Virus record (IMG/VR): IMGVR_UViG_3300025695_000006
Span: 16,331-80,330 of that record
Strand: one strand, 5' to 3'
Length of the DNA: 64,000 nt
DNA from: a virus
Each line of letters starts with the position of its first letter. Positions within the stretch are counted from its first letter, which is position 1. The translations under genes were made by a program, and so were the position numbers. Shown here in pieces: positions 1 to 10,427 of this stretch. The notes below the pieces were generated by a model. It had not been told where the DNA came from and did no database searches. It was given only the letters and a program-made list of their open reading frames with translations.

Positions 1-3000
1 GTTCTGCTAGATAGTTCTATTGATTTAGGTAAGTAGTTCTCAAAATTGTATTGGTATGGTAAAGAAAATCTATCATCGTAACCAAACTCTTTAGATATAC
101 GATCCATATTCCTTTCGTACTCGACTTCGGTCCACGTATAATCATCAAAGTAATCTGATGATGAGTAACTATTTACTTGTTGTTTAAAGAAGTATAGCCC
201 GTTACCTAGTGATAAATAATCCTCTAATCTTAGTGTTGATCCGCTATTCCAATTTAGTTCAGCAGCTCTTTTGTATAGGTTATCCACTTCGTAGAATTTA
301 AGTTTTTCGGCACCAAAATAACCTAGCGTTTTGTATTCTGTGTAAGGGTCGTAACCAAATATTTCTTCTGACCCAGTGTTTAGTTCCTTTCCGTTTGGTA
401 TAACTTCATATAGCTGGTTTCTACCGTCTTTGGTTTTTCTTACATCATACCCGTATGTTGGTAGTGATAGACCAGCTATTATTACCCCCATTTTAGCAAC
501 TTTATCCTTTACATACTTATTATTCTCTTCTATGTGTTTTGTTAACATAGAGTAGTAATTATTAAACTCATTATTCAAGTAACTTCTAAACGCTATACGA
601 TGGCTATCATCTAGATCCGTATAGAAGTTATTAAAAGTATTTAATGATGGTTCCAAATTTTTGTCCCATATAGCTAAAGTATTTAACGCTATTTTTGTCT
701 TAAACTCTTTAGCGAAATTATCCATTATATCTTTATATATTTTATTGGATATCGTAGTTTCTTTAAAGTATATCCCTCCAGTTTCAGAATATGCATCTGA
801 CCTATTGTTTGTGTAACCATTAGTTAGGTTTCCTGGGTGGAATTTGGTGCTAGAACCGTTGTCACCTAATGCTTCAGAACTTTTTGCTGTAAAATTGTAA
901 GGTAAACCTAAACCATCACCCACCTTAAACATGTATTCTTGTGGGTGTAAATGTAGTTTCAACGCCTCGAATTTATAGACGCCCTTAAAGTAATTATCTT
1001 TTTGTTTGTTGAATAGGTTACCTAATTCAATATACCTTTTGCTCTTCGCTATATTGTTAAATATTTCAGCATAAGTAACCCCGTCATTTAAAGTATCACC
1101 ACTAACCCTATTAATTGAATCTGATGTACTATCTTCTTCTGAAGTACTTGAGCTATAAATAATAGAGTTAATTATATCCTCTTTATTTTCAGATATTTTT
1201 GATTGGTAATTTTTACCGTTTAACATATCTACTAATACTCTGTAAGGTTTACTTTCAGAGGAAATAGGTGATTCCTGTTTAAAATCAACTAAAGAGAAGC
1301 CATCTTCTTTTACGGTTAGTTCTGTCGCAGAGCCTAAAACTAGTGAATTAGTATATTCACCGAATGTTTGGTATAGCTCTGAGAATAGACCATCGTACTT
1401 TATCTCGTACCTTTGCATGTAGTTTCTACCGTACTCTTCTCTAAAAGAGAATTCACCGAAATTAGAGTGATCTATTTCAGTCCAATATTTAGTGTTTGTT
1501 GGGTCAGGATTACTTGGTTCGGTACTATCAACTATTTTTATGTTATTTCTAACGTAGTATTGACCTTGCCATATAACACAAGACTCTTCGTTATAAGAAG
1601 TTACTGAAGGGTCATATGCTTGAGCCCTAATTAAATCATTATAATATGTACCACCAGCTAATTTAGGTAGTAATCTTTTACTTATAACACCTATAGTACC
1701 TACTGGTATTTCTAAGTTTTCAGTAGATGGTGTTATTAATTCAGCTTTTTTAACTATAGGTATTAAATCTAAACTATTTTGAGCGAAGAAATCCTCCTCT
1801 AAATTAATTAAGTCTCTTTCTCTTTGGTCTGTGTTAGCGAATGTTCTTTCATCGTATACATCTGTATTGGCGTAATAGTTGAAAGATAGTGCTGTTTGTA
1901 ATTCATCAACATATCTCCTTAACCCTTGTCCACCTATGTATTTGAAATTAACGCTTACTTTGGCGATCATTGGTTGTACACCTATACCTTCTGGATTTAA
2001 GTCGAATACTAAAGGGTCGTAGCTTATGTTTAAATTGTTTAGTATTATTTTAGTATGGTAGAAATCACCTATTCTTAAGACACAGACTGGTGGTCTACCG
2101 AAACTAGTGTTTTTAGCGTCACAACTGTAGTTACCTTTAGGTTTTTGTATAGTTTCTCCTGGCCTCATACATTGTTGTAAGAACGTTAACCTAGCATTTA
2201 ACCCTTCTGGTGTCATAGAGTGAAATGCTGGTGTGAAGTATTTTAATTTTTGTTTTAAACTATCGTATACAATAGGCGCTTCTTCTGATAAGAATTCGAA
2301 ATAATCACATTCCGTTAATAGTTTACCTAATATTCTTTGAGCTATTTCTCTTTTAGTTACGTTAGTTTGTACATTTTTAGCCTCAGTAACCAGTGGTGGT
2401 TTTTCTTTTGAGGGTAGAGTTCTTTCTATTTTAATATTTCGTTTTCGTAACTCAGTACTGATACCCACTCTTCTACAAAAAGATGCTTGTGGTGATAAAT
2501 TACCACATATAAGGTCAGCTTCTGTAAGTGGTACCCTTATTTGTTTACCGTTAGCACCGTTTTTTATATTAAGTAAAGTACCAATAAATTGCTTATCTAT
2601 AGTTACACCTTCTACTTTAAACCCACCCTCTGTTATTTTGTCATAGTCATCATAGGTACCAACCATATAATAAGTGTCGTTAGAACCGTAAGCAACTTTG
2701 TAGTATGGTACGCCGTTGTATGTGCTTGGTTTACCGAAATTAGAGATAAATTCTTCACCTGTAAATACGTCTTCCGCGGTTAAACCTAAACCTGAATTAC
2801 TTGTGTCTAGGAAGAAAATTATTTCTTGTTTTGATACTAATTGGTTTGTGTCTTGCCTGTATATTATAACGTAGTTAGTACTTTCTATTTCGGTAAATAA
2901 ACTATCTACATTAGATTTGGTTATTTTCACCCCTTCGCTATTACTACATATTATTCTTTCGTTACTTAACACGTCTGTTATAAACCATTTTATTACAGAA

Positions 3001-6000
3001 ACGAATCTTCTAGAAGCTAATTTATCGTTATAATCCTTTATTTTAGTTATTGATTGACCTGGTGCTGAAGGTGATGCGTGAGCTACTACATTTATTTGCA
3101 TGTTATAATCTTTAACATTATCAAATGATTCTGCTGCTAGGTTAGAGTTTTCACTTTTTATCGACTCATATTGTTCTTGATAACCGTAAGATATCTTTCT
3201 GTATGTCTCTCTATCTTTTTCGAAAAAATATTTTGATCCTTCTATCGCTTTTAAACCTATAGTTTGGTCGTATCTAACCCAATTTTCTTCTTTTGCGATT
3301 ACTTGTGATCCACCCGCTTTAGCTCTTTCGTACCTATGATTTTGTTGGTAGATAGGGTCTGTAGTATCTTTCATTTTAGCTAAACCACTATACACTTCGA
3401 AATACTCGTCATAACCTTTAACCTCGAAAGTTTCCTCCTTATATTTTCTTAAAGGTATGTCATTTTCAAAGAAAAGGTTATATTTAGGTACTATAGGGGT
3501 TTCAACTTCTGTACCTTCTATGTCTACTGCGGTGCTTTGGAATGAACCACTACTTTCAACTGATTTCCTTATTTTATCATTAGGTAACCTAACGTCTAGG
3601 TCACTAATAACTTTCTTAAAGTATTCTATGTCAGAGTCTGTGAACACACCCCATATTCTGGCTAATTCAAATATATCGTACTCCAAACAACCAGCCCAAA
3701 AAGCTGCTAATAATTCGTCTACCTCTCCATCTGTTATAGAAGCAAATTCTTTTGATACTAATAGGTTTAGTATTGATGGGTGATCGACAACAATATCCCA
3801 TGATAACGTACCACTTCTTTCGGTGTTATTGTATGTATATATTGGTTCTGGTCTACCTAAGAACTGGTGTGATGTCCAGTTTGTATTAGTATCATCCGTA
3901 AAACGCATATTGTAAGGTGGGAACCACATTATTCTACCTCCGTTTGAACCTTTTTCGCATGGTGGTAAGTCTGTGAATGGTTGTGAGTCTCGCCAAGCTA
4001 AATTCTCTAAAGAAAACATGTATTTTCTGGCTCTCTTTTCCCCAAATCCTTCTACTACAGCATCACCTAATCCATCACCTAGTCTACCGTAACCTTCATT
4101 TACGTTTAGTGCTGAAGGGTGTATGTTTAGGTTACCATATCTATCCAGTACTGAATTCCTTTCTTTTCTATTCAATTCTTTCCATCTGATTAGGTCGGTT
4201 ACTTTTGAAAATGGTTTTGCTTTCGTCCATGTTCTACATAACTCAACTTCATCGTATAGTTTTTTATCAACCCTGTTACCAGCAGCGTCTAACCCTGGTA
4301 CTAAATAGTCGTAACCTATAACCTCTTCATTTTTATTGAGTCTAGGTGTCTTAAATGGTGATATAACACCACTACCTTTTGCCGAGAAATTATACCCGTC
4401 ATAAAACTTCGTTTTAGTTTGGTCTATGGATCTTGAAACAACGTTTACATCACTGTTGTTTAGTAGCTCTTGGGTTTTAGCCATTATAGAGGATCCTCTG
4501 AATTGTTTAAATTTTGATAAATTTTCGTTTTCTAAACTTTCATCCCAGTTAAAATCTTGACTACCCGCACCGCTAGATCCGCCATCAAAGAATCCACCTA
4601 GTGTAGGGTCCCAATATTTTTCTCTTGTTGTACCTCTCCATATAAAAGAGGTTTGTTTTGACCCGTATTTAGAGACGTCTTCAACGCCTGGTTCTGAATA
4701 AAAACCTACAGTACCATTTTTAGTTGTTATTTCTGTGGTTAATCTGGCCGCACTTGTTACTTGGTTACCGTTAGTGTCTGTAAGTAACTTAAAAATCTTT
4801 TCAGTAGCCGTACCCATATAGGTTTGGTCATTTGAGGGGTCGTAATCATTACTTTTTCTTAATCTGTTGTATGTTAGTTTACCGCTACCTACAGATAGTT
4901 CAGGTATGTAGTCTGGGCTGTACTTGTTTAAAGTTAGGTTAGAGAAAGTCATGAACCTTTGTCCTAAACCAGTACTCCTTAACCTTTCTTCATCTCTAGA
5001 GTCTAGTTTATTATCTGAATCATAATCGCTTTGTCCTGTCGGTAATAATAAAACTGAATCATCTGAGAAGAAAGCTGAAGCTAATCCCCCTAGACCACTA
5101 ACGTCTGAAACGAAACTAGCTAGTTTACCTAAACCACCTTTAAATGTTGTTATGTCGGAATTACCTCTTTCTAATATAGATGAAGGGTTTTTTAACGCTT
5201 CGGCTATTTTTAATGGGTTTGTTAACATTTCGTCGAATGTTACTAACCCTAATGCTTCGGCAGCTAATTTAGATGCTAATCTAGCTTCTAAATGGAATTT
5301 TAATTCAATAGCACCTATCTGTGCTAGTAATGTATCATTTTTTAAACCTGGTTCTGTTAATAGATTTGCGATATTTAGATCTTCTCCTAATAAAGCACTT
5401 AAAGGTGTTGATGCGGTTGGTGTATTTAAAAAATCACCTAATACTAATTCTGTTGGGTCCGCATTATTTAATTTGTCCTCCGTTAAATAAGGGTTTTGAG
5501 GTGTGTTTGGTGATTGATTTAAAATTAAGTCAGCTAATATATCGTACACAACCGTAGATTCTGGTTGATATAGGTTTTTAGCGTTAGCATTTATGTATTG
5601 TAGTTGTAAAGGGGTTAATTCGTTTTGGTTTTGTACTATGTAGTTGTTAACTATAGTGTCTGCACCTACAGGTATAGTACCTGGGTTGGATAATGTATAT
5701 GAATCAGTAGCATCGTTAGGGTCTTTAACCATATTTAAACCTAATAAACTTATTCTTAATGGAGCTGCGTCAGTTTGAACGTCTCCAGGGTTTAAGTTAG
5801 TGAATGTGTTAATGGTTGTGTTTGTACCTCTACCCGCTAAATACTGAGCTGTTAATGTAGCATTAGCTGTTAATGTACCTATACCAGTAGTTATATCTGT
5901 TGGGGTTGCCAAAGACATATTTAAGTTCATGGTTCTTGGGATTACAGCTTCTGTATCTACATCTCCAGGGTTTATTACATTAAAATCGTTAACTACTGTC

Positions 6001-7559
6001 GGTGTACCTCTACCAGCTAAATATTGTGCTGCAAATGTACCACTAAGGTTTAATACACCACTTGTTATATCTAAAGGTGTGTTTAAACTCTTATTTAAAT
6101 TTAATGTTCTAGGTGTTAACGCGTCTGTTAATACATTACCTGGGTTAGCGTTTAGGTAGTCATTAATTACGGTATCTAAACCTCTACCAGCTAAATATTG
6201 TGCTGCTAAAGAACCGCTTAAACTAGTAACGCCAGCCGTTATATCCAATGGAGTGTTTAATGTTCTATTGAAATTGGCTGTTCTTGGTGATAATGAGTCT
6301 GTAACCACATCACCAGGGTTTGTGTTTATATAGTCGTTTATAACACTAAATGCGCCTCTACCTGATAAGTACTGAGCCGCAAAAGCACCACTTAATGTCC
6401 CTACTCCGCTTGATATGTCCGATGGTGTGTTTAAGGCTCTGGCAAAGTTCATTGCTCTTGGAGTAACCGCATCGGTTAATACGTCACCAGGGTTTGTATT
6501 TGGTACCGTGTTTATAGGGGCGATAGTTCCTCTGCCAGCTAAATATTGTGCTGCTAAAGACCCACTTAACGTCCCTACCCCACTGGTTATATCTGATGGT
6601 GTATTTAATGTTTGTGCAAAATTTAATGTTCTAGGTGATATAGCGTCTGTTAAAACGTCTCCAGGATTATTAACTATAAAGTCATTTATAACACTAAACG
6701 AACCTCTTCCAGATAGATACTGAGAGGCTATAGCTGAAGTTGGTGATAAGTCGTTAACCCCAGCTGTTATATCTGATGGGGTGTTTAAGTTTCTAGCTAA
6801 ATCTAAATTTCTGGGTGATACCGCATCGGTTAATACATCACCAGGGTTTAAAACATTAAAGTCGTTTATAATACTAAATGAACCTCTTCCAGATAAATAT
6901 TGTGACGCTAATGTTGTATTTGGTGATAAATTATTTACACCAGAAGTTATATCCGATGGTGTGTTTAGGTTTTTAGCTAAATCTAAATTTCTAGGTGATA
7001 CTGCATCAGTTAATACATCCCCAGGGTTTACGACATTAAAATCATTTATGACGCTAAACGCACCTCTTCCAGATAGATATTGTGATGCTAATGTTGTATT
7101 TGGTGATAAATTATTTACACCAGAAGTTATATCCGATGGTGTGTTTAGGTTTTTACCTATGTCTGTAGTTCTAGGTGATACCGCATCGGTTAATACATCA
7201 CCAGGGTTTAAGTTAGTAAAATCATTTATAATCGTTAATTCACCTTTGCTATTTAACATATTAGCGGTGTACTGTTGGTTACTATTTAAATCATCTAAAC
7301 CAGTTGTTATATCATTAGGTGTATTAAGTGTCCTACTTAAGTTAGATTTTCTGGCGGATATACCGTCAGTGTCTACGTCACCTGGATTTAATACTTTATA
7401 ATCGTTTATAAGTGCATATTGACCTAAGGAGCTTAGGTATGCGTTAACCGTTACTGAATTTGTTAGGTTCGCTAAACCAGTTACAACATCAGGTGTTGAT
7501 TTTAAATTAAACTTTAGAATTTCATCTCTGAATTCTGCTGAAGTGTTTTTAAGACCCAT
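1..7559 (-). CDS. giant baseplate/tail structural protein, C-terminus beyond window
   Basis: One frame stays open from an ATG at 7559 to the left edge, so at least 2,519 residues are present and the stop lies outside. The first ~600 residues are about ten ~60-residue tandem repeats (core NTPSDITSGV, then QYLSGRG, then NPGDVLTDAVSPR). Around residue 1,470-1,520 is a segment resembling an OmpA-type peptidoglycan-binding domain (VAHASPS... then LASRRFVSVIKWF). Around residues 1,820-1,890 lies a tail-hub-like block (FGRPPVCVLRIGDFYHT, later ALSFNYYANTDVYD). A WFPPYN...GRPEPIYTY segment near residue 1,210-1,240 looks like baseplate proteins of other large myophages. The position directly after the tape-measure genes fits a baseplate or tail-tip role. 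Family assignment is by eye; a tail-fibre role is the alternative. TATAAATA lies only 4 nt before the ATG. Confidence 0.65.
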   Translation of the reverse strand, partial: MGLKNTSAEFRDEILKFNLKSTPDVVTGLANLTNSVTVNAYLSSLGQYALINDYKVLNPGDVDTDGISARKSNLSRTLNTPNDITTGLDDLNSNQQYTANMLNSKGELTIINDFTNLNPGDVLTDAVSPRTTDIGKNLNTPSDITSGVNNLSPNTTLASQYLSGRGAFSVINDFNVVNPGDVLTDAVSPRNLDLAKNLNTPSDITSGVNNLSPNTTLASQYLSGRGSFSIINDFNVLNPGDVLTDAVSPRNLDLARNLNTPSDITAGVNDLSPTSAIASQYLSGRGSFSVINDFIVNNPGDVLTDAISPRTLNFAQTLNTPSDITSGVGTLSGSLAAQYLAGRGTIAPINTVPNTNPGDVLTDAVTPRAMNFARALNTPSDISSGVGTLSGAFAAQYLSGRGAFSVINDYINTNPGDVVTDSLSPRTANFNRTLNTPLDITAGVTSLSGSLAAQYLAGRGLDTVINDYLNANPGNVLTDALTPRTLNLNKSLNTPLDITSGVLNLSGTFAAQYLAGRGTPTVVNDFNVINPGDVDTEAVIPRTMNLNMSLATPTDITTGIGTLTANATLTAQYLAGRGTNTTINTFTNLNPGDVQTDAAPLRISLLGLNMVKDPNDATDSYTLSNPGTIPVGADTIVNNYIVQNQNELTPLQLQYINANAKNLYQPESTVVYDILADLILNQSPNTPQNPYLTEDKLNNADPTELVLGDFLNTPTASTPLSALLGEDLNIANLLTEPGLKNDTLLAQIGAIELKFHLEARLASKLAAEALGLVTFDEMLTNPLKIAEALKNPSSILERGNSDITTFKGGLGKLASFVSDVSGLGGLASAFFSDDSVLLLPTGQSDYDSDNKLDSRDEERLRSTGLGQRFMTFSNLTLNKYSPDYIPELSVGSGKLTYNRLRKSNDYDPSNDQTYMGTATEKIFKLLTDTNGNQVTSAARLTTEITTKNGTVGFYSEPGVEDVSKYGSKQTSFIWRGTTREKYWDPTLGGFFDGGSSGAGSQDFNWDESLENENLSKFKQFRGSSIMAKTQELLNNSDVNVVSRSIDQTKTKFYDGYNFSAKGSGVISPFKTPRLNKNEEVIGYDYLVPGLDAAGNRVDKKLYDEVELCRTWTKAKPFSKVTDLIRWKELNRKERNSVLDRYGNLNIHPSALNVNEGYGRLGDGLGDAVVEGFGEKRARKYMFSLENLAWRDSQPFTDLPPCEKGSNGGRIMWFPPYNMRFTDDTNTNWTSHQFLGRPEPIYTYNNTERSGTLSWDIVVDHPSILNLLVSKEFASITDGEVDELLAAFWAGCLEYDIFELARIWGVFTDSDIEYFKKVISDLDVRLPNDKIRKSVESSGSFQSTAVDIEGTEVETPIVPKYNLFFENDIPLRKYKEETFEVKGYDEYFEVYSGLAKMKDTTDPIYQQNHRYERAKAGGSQVIAKEENWVRYDQTIGLKAIEGSKYFFEKDRETYRKISYGYQEQYESIKSENSNLAAESFDNVKDYNMQINVVAHASPSAPGQSITKIKDYNDKLASRRFVSVIKWFITDVLSNERIICSNSEGVKITKSNVDSLFTEIESTNYVIIYRQDTNQLVSKQEIIFFLDTSNSGLGLTAEDVFTGEEFISNFGKPSTYNGVPYYKVAYGSNDTYYMVGTYDDYDKITEGGFKVEGVTIDKQFIGTLLNIKNGANGKQIRVPLTEADLICGNLSPQASFCRRVGISTELRKRNIKIERTLPSKEKPPLVTEAKNVQTNVTKREIAQRILGKLLTECDYFEFLSEEAPIVYDSLKQKLKYFTPAFHSMTPEGLNARLTFLQQCMRPGETIQKPKGNYSCDAKNTSFGRPPVCVLRIGDFYHTKIILNNLNISYDPLVFDLNPEGIGVQPMIAKVSVNFKYIGGQGLRRYVDELQTALSFNYYANTDVYDERTFANTDQRERDLINLEEDFFAQNSLDLIPIVKKAELITPSTENLEIPVGTIGVISKRLLPKLAGGTYYNDLIRAQAYDPSVTSYNEESCVIWQGQYYVRNNIKIVDSTEPSNPDPTNTKYWTEIDHSNFGEFSFREEYGRNYMQRYEIKYDGLFSELYQTFGEYTNSLVLGSATELTVKEDGFSLVDFKQESPISSESKPYRVLVDMLNGKNYQSKISENKEDIINSIIYSSSTSEEDSTSDSINRVSGDTLNDGVTYAEIFNNIAKSKRYIELGNLFNKQKDNYFKGVYKFEALKLHLHPQEYMFKVGDGLGLPYNFTAKSSEALGDNGSSTKFHPGNLTNGYTNNRSDAYSETGGIYFKETTISNKIYKDIMDNFAKEFKTKIALNTLAIWDKNLEPSLNTFNNFYTDLDDSHRIAFRSYLNNEFNNYYSMLTKHIEENNKYVKDKVAKMGVIIAGLSLPTYGYDVRKTKDGRNQLYEVIPNGKELNTGSEEIFGYDPYTEYKTLGYFGAEKLKFYEVDNLYKRAAELNWNSGSTLRLEDYLSLGNGLYFFKQQVNSYSSSDYFDDYTWTEVEYERNMDRISKEFGYDDRFSLPYQYNFENYLPKSIELSSR
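5740..7500 (-). repeat. about ten tandem ~180-bp (60-aa) coding repeats
   Basis: The NPGDV motif recurs at about 7382, 7201, 7021, 6841, 6661, 6489, 6312, 6138, 5960 and 5788, a period close to 180 bp that keeps the reading frame. The units between about 6900 and 7160 are nearly identical at the DNA level, which implies recent duplication; units toward 5740 have diverged. Each unit reads roughly NTPSDIT-sGV-LS-QYLsGRG-INDf-NPGDVlTDAvsPR, suggesting a repeated small beta-rich module or stalk element. Confidence 0.85.
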
Positions 7560-7563
7560 ATCT

Positions 7564-7571
7564 TATTTATA
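7564..7571 (-). promoter_or_regulatory. TATAAATA box before giant tail gene
   Basis: The minus strand reads TATAAATA 4 nt before the ATG at 7559. This equals the classical T4 late -10 element, but the spacing would put transcription start at or inside the start codon, so its role here is unclear. All other boxes in this window read TATTTATA in the sense direction. Confidence 0.3.
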
Positions 7572-7599
7572 TCTTTAATTGTCTTTAATTCTAATAACT

Positions 7600-10365
7600 T
7601 TATATGTCGTTAATTGGTGCTACACCAAAATCAACTACATAATTAGCACTACCAAATTCGGTTTTGGCCATTGTAGCCTCTATATATTTACCGAACATTT
7701 GTGGATCAGCGTCATAAAGTTGTTTAGCTGTTATATTTTTAATTCCGTTTGGTGTATCATGTTCTATTGTACCTGATACGTTTACGGTCATTGTTGACGT
7801 ACTGTTATTATTAGATGAATAGGTGTTTCTTGCCGCCATTTCGTCTATAAAAGCTACCGCATCGCCTGGGGAACCTTTTATTAACCTACCGTTTGAGTAG
7901 ACCATAGCATCCTTTACGGGTTCTTCAGGTATGTGTCGGAGGTCCGATAAAGATTCTGCGTTATAACCCTCTTTCGTTCTAAGTTTATCTCTTAGTTCCA
8001 TCTCGTATGAGTTGTTATCTGCGTTAGTTGAAACAAGCCCTGTTATGGCATCGGTCATTTGTGCCCCAGATAATTGTAGTGATATCCTAGCTTGTCTTTG
8101 CCAATCTTCGGTATCCGCACCTACTAAATAACCTACCCCAGACATAAGACTGTAAGCTGTACCTTCGAGCATATTTAAAACCCCAGAAGCAGTTCTTGTA
8201 AAAAAATTATTACTGCTTTCAGATTGACTTAAGCTTTTTGCTGCCTGGTCCATTAGTTTGTTGGCCGATTCTCTACCACCAGCCATTGCTACAGTTCCCT
8301 TTACTACGTTACCGTCGGAATCTCTGAACGATTGACCTATTAATTGTTGACCAGCGCTGTTTAGGGAATCACCAACTAAAGGTAGGTCTTTTAATGAGGT
8401 AAATATGTTTCCGAAGATGTATTGTACGTATGGTAGTATCGTGTTAGCCATGAACTTAATCATACTTTGCATCACATTTTGTATTTTTGTGAAGAACGGA
8501 CCTTCTCCATCCATCATTTTTTTTGAGCTGTCTAAGAATTCATTAAAATCATTTAGGAAGAAATTTAAACCTGTGGATAAAACACCTCCTGGTGCAAAAG
8601 CTGAATCTATAAAGGGTATCATCTGGTCAGATATTGCTGAACCTAAATCCTCTATCTTCTTTAAAGTACCTTCGTCTTCTAAGAATCTAGTTAAATTTGT
8701 GAATAATGGTGTTAATCCTATGGCGAATCTATCTAAAACAATAGCAAACCTTTGACTTAAATTTAATCTTTCTTGGGCGGCATTTTCGTTTGCTCTTCTA
8801 GCTGATAATATATTTTGTAATTGATCTTCGTTAGTTATACTGCTAACTAATTTACTAACACCGTTAGGCATTTTTATTTCATATTTCCCACCCTTGTTCA
8901 TTGTTATTAGGTTGGATAATGATTGTTTATCATCTTCACTAAAATTTATTAGTGAACCAGATGATTCACTTAAACTCATTAATTTGTCAGATGTTTTAGC
9001 CTGTTCTATAACAGCATTAGCTATTTGATCAAAATTTTGACCTAGAGCTTCAGCCTGCTCTTTTAATATCTGACGTTGGGCTGGTGGTATGATGAATTGA
9101 TTGTTTTTGTTCTTAACAGCTAAGTTTCTTGCACTATCTATTAATTTTTCAGCCATACCATCGGCATTGTTCATTGAGTCGTACATTAACGAGGCTGGGT
9201 CTCCAAATTGTTGGGCCATCTCACCACCTAATACTTGTATTTTTGCAGCCGCCTCAACAGCCTTTTCTGGACTGAAGAATGCGTCTTTAAACGATTTAAT
9301 TGATTCGGCTAGATTAAACCTTAAAGATTGTGATTTTGCTGCTAATTTAGTTAAATCCTCAACACTTCTACCAAAAGCACTACCAGTTAGATTTTTAACT
9401 ACGTCTGTAGTTGTTTTTAATAACTTAGTTTGGTTTATATTAAACTTAGCTGCTACATTCCTGCCTTTATCAGCCGTTTTCATTGTAGTTTTCATTGAAT
9501 AACCTAAGTTATCAAATTCACTAACCATTTCAGTAACACCTTTAACACCTAAGCCAGTACTGTACCCTAGTTTAACTATGTCTTCTATCTCACTATTACT
9601 AAATAAACGATTTTTACCAGTGTTATTACTGAACTCGTTTATGATGTTTGCTATGTCCTCTATTTTACCTCCGTAACCAGCTATATCGTTGTATAGTTGG
9701 GGCATGTTATTCATTAAACCCCTATACTCTTTGTTGGTTAACCCTATATCAGCAGAGAGGCCTCCAACGGCTGACTGCATGTTTAAGAACATTTTCCAGG
9801 CTTTCTCTATAGGGAATATGGTTTTAAATATAGCGGTACCTATTGATAGCGCCATTTTAAATATACCACTTAATGGACTTAATAGGTTTCCAGCTATATT
9901 ACCTATATTACTAACACCAGCCATAACACCACCTAGTTTACTACTAGCTTTCTTGGCCATTTTGTAATTAACGTCAGCTATTTCTTTTTCTACTTTAGCT
10001 TGTTTAATTTTATTAGATAGGTGTATTTTCTGTTCTTTAGATAGTTCTTTAGATAACTTTTTTTCAATATCACCCATTCTTTTGATGGCTTTATCTTGTT
10101 TAGCTAGATCTTTCTTAACCTTTTTTAGATTATTAGCATCATCTATTTTACCTTTAGCCCATCTTTTAATATTTTTACCTATAGTTTCAGATTTTAAATC
10201 CCATTTAAACGATTCCTCTTTTTTAGAAATAATAGCTTCATGCATGTTTAACATGCGGTTCATTTGCTCTTCTTGTTTAGCTCCGTCTATTATACCCTCT
10301 TTCCTAGCCTCGTTTAGAGCCTTTGAAGCGTTGAGTATGTCTTTCATGAAATCACCTTGTGCCAT
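7600..10365 (-). CDS. tape-measure-like protein, second paralogue
   Basis: 921 residues. A long, Lys/Glu-rich, predicted coiled-coil N-terminal third (about 30-140) precedes a hydrophobic stretch (about 145-195). A central domain (about 200-480) follows, then a Gly/Ser-rich C-terminal part with further hydrophobic helices (about 600-680, 730-760). This architecture is usual for tail tape measures, which set tail length and pass through the tail tube into the host envelope. The protein is clearly homologous to its upstream neighbour: both begin MAQGD, and the central domains share NRLF, LG-GVKG/LGAEG, NLGYS, LGG and IEQ-K-DKL blocks. It follows that gene by 62 nt, with a TATTTATA box in between. 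Tape measure is inferred from architecture and position; a baseplate hub/lysozyme-like role is not excluded. Confidence 0.65.
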   Translation of the reverse strand: MAQGDFMKDILNASKALNEARKEGIIDGAKQEEQMNRMLNMHEAIISKKEESFKWDLKSETIGKNIKRWAKGKIDDANNLKKVKKDLAKQDKAIKRMGDIEKKLSKELSKEQKIHLSNKIKQAKVEKEIADVNYKMAKKASSKLGGVMAGVSNIGNIAGNLLSPLSGIFKMALSIGTAIFKTIFPIEKAWKMFLNMQSAVGGLSADIGLTNKEYRGLMNNMPQLYNDIAGYGGKIEDIANIINEFSNNTGKNRLFSNSEIEDIVKLGYSTGLGVKGVTEMVSEFDNLGYSMKTTMKTADKGRNVAAKFNINQTKLLKTTTDVVKNLTGSAFGRSVEDLTKLAAKSQSLRFNLAESIKSFKDAFFSPEKAVEAAAKIQVLGGEMAQQFGDPASLMYDSMNNADGMAEKLIDSARNLAVKNKNNQFIIPPAQRQILKEQAEALGQNFDQIANAVIEQAKTSDKLMSLSESSGSLINFSEDDKQSLSNLITMNKGGKYEIKMPNGVSKLVSSITNEDQLQNILSARRANENAAQERLNLSQRFAIVLDRFAIGLTPLFTNLTRFLEDEGTLKKIEDLGSAISDQMIPFIDSAFAPGGVLSTGLNFFLNDFNEFLDSSKKMMDGEGPFFTKIQNVMQSMIKFMANTILPYVQYIFGNIFTSLKDLPLVGDSLNSAGQQLIGQSFRDSDGNVVKGTVAMAGGRESANKLMDQAAKSLSQSESSNNFFTRTASGVLNMLEGTAYSLMSGVGYLVGADTEDWQRQARISLQLSGAQMTDAITGLVSTNADNNSYEMELRDKLRTKEGYNAESLSDLRHIPEEPVKDAMVYSNGRLIKGSPGDAVAFIDEMAARNTYSSNNNSTSTMTVNVSGTIEHDTPNGIKNITAKQLYDADPQMFGKYIEATMAKTEFGSANYVVDFGVAPINDI

Positions 10366-10393
10366 ATATTAAATTTAGTGTATATCTCTTAAG

Positions 10394-10401
10394 TATAAAT
10401 A
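10394..10401 (-). promoter_or_regulatory. TATTTATA box, putative late promoter
   Basis: Minus strand reads GTATTTATAC, 28 nt before the ATG of the second tape-measure-like gene. It matches the recurring box found upstream of virion genes in this window. Confidence 0.5.
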
Positions 10402-10427
10402 CAAAAGAAATTGTTTTATAGTTATCA

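Noticed and set aside
1413-7401. Several plus-strand frames of 60-206 residues opposite the giant gene
   Set aside because: They are the antisense of the 60-residue repeats and show the same period; the minus frame is continuously open and has recognisable domains.
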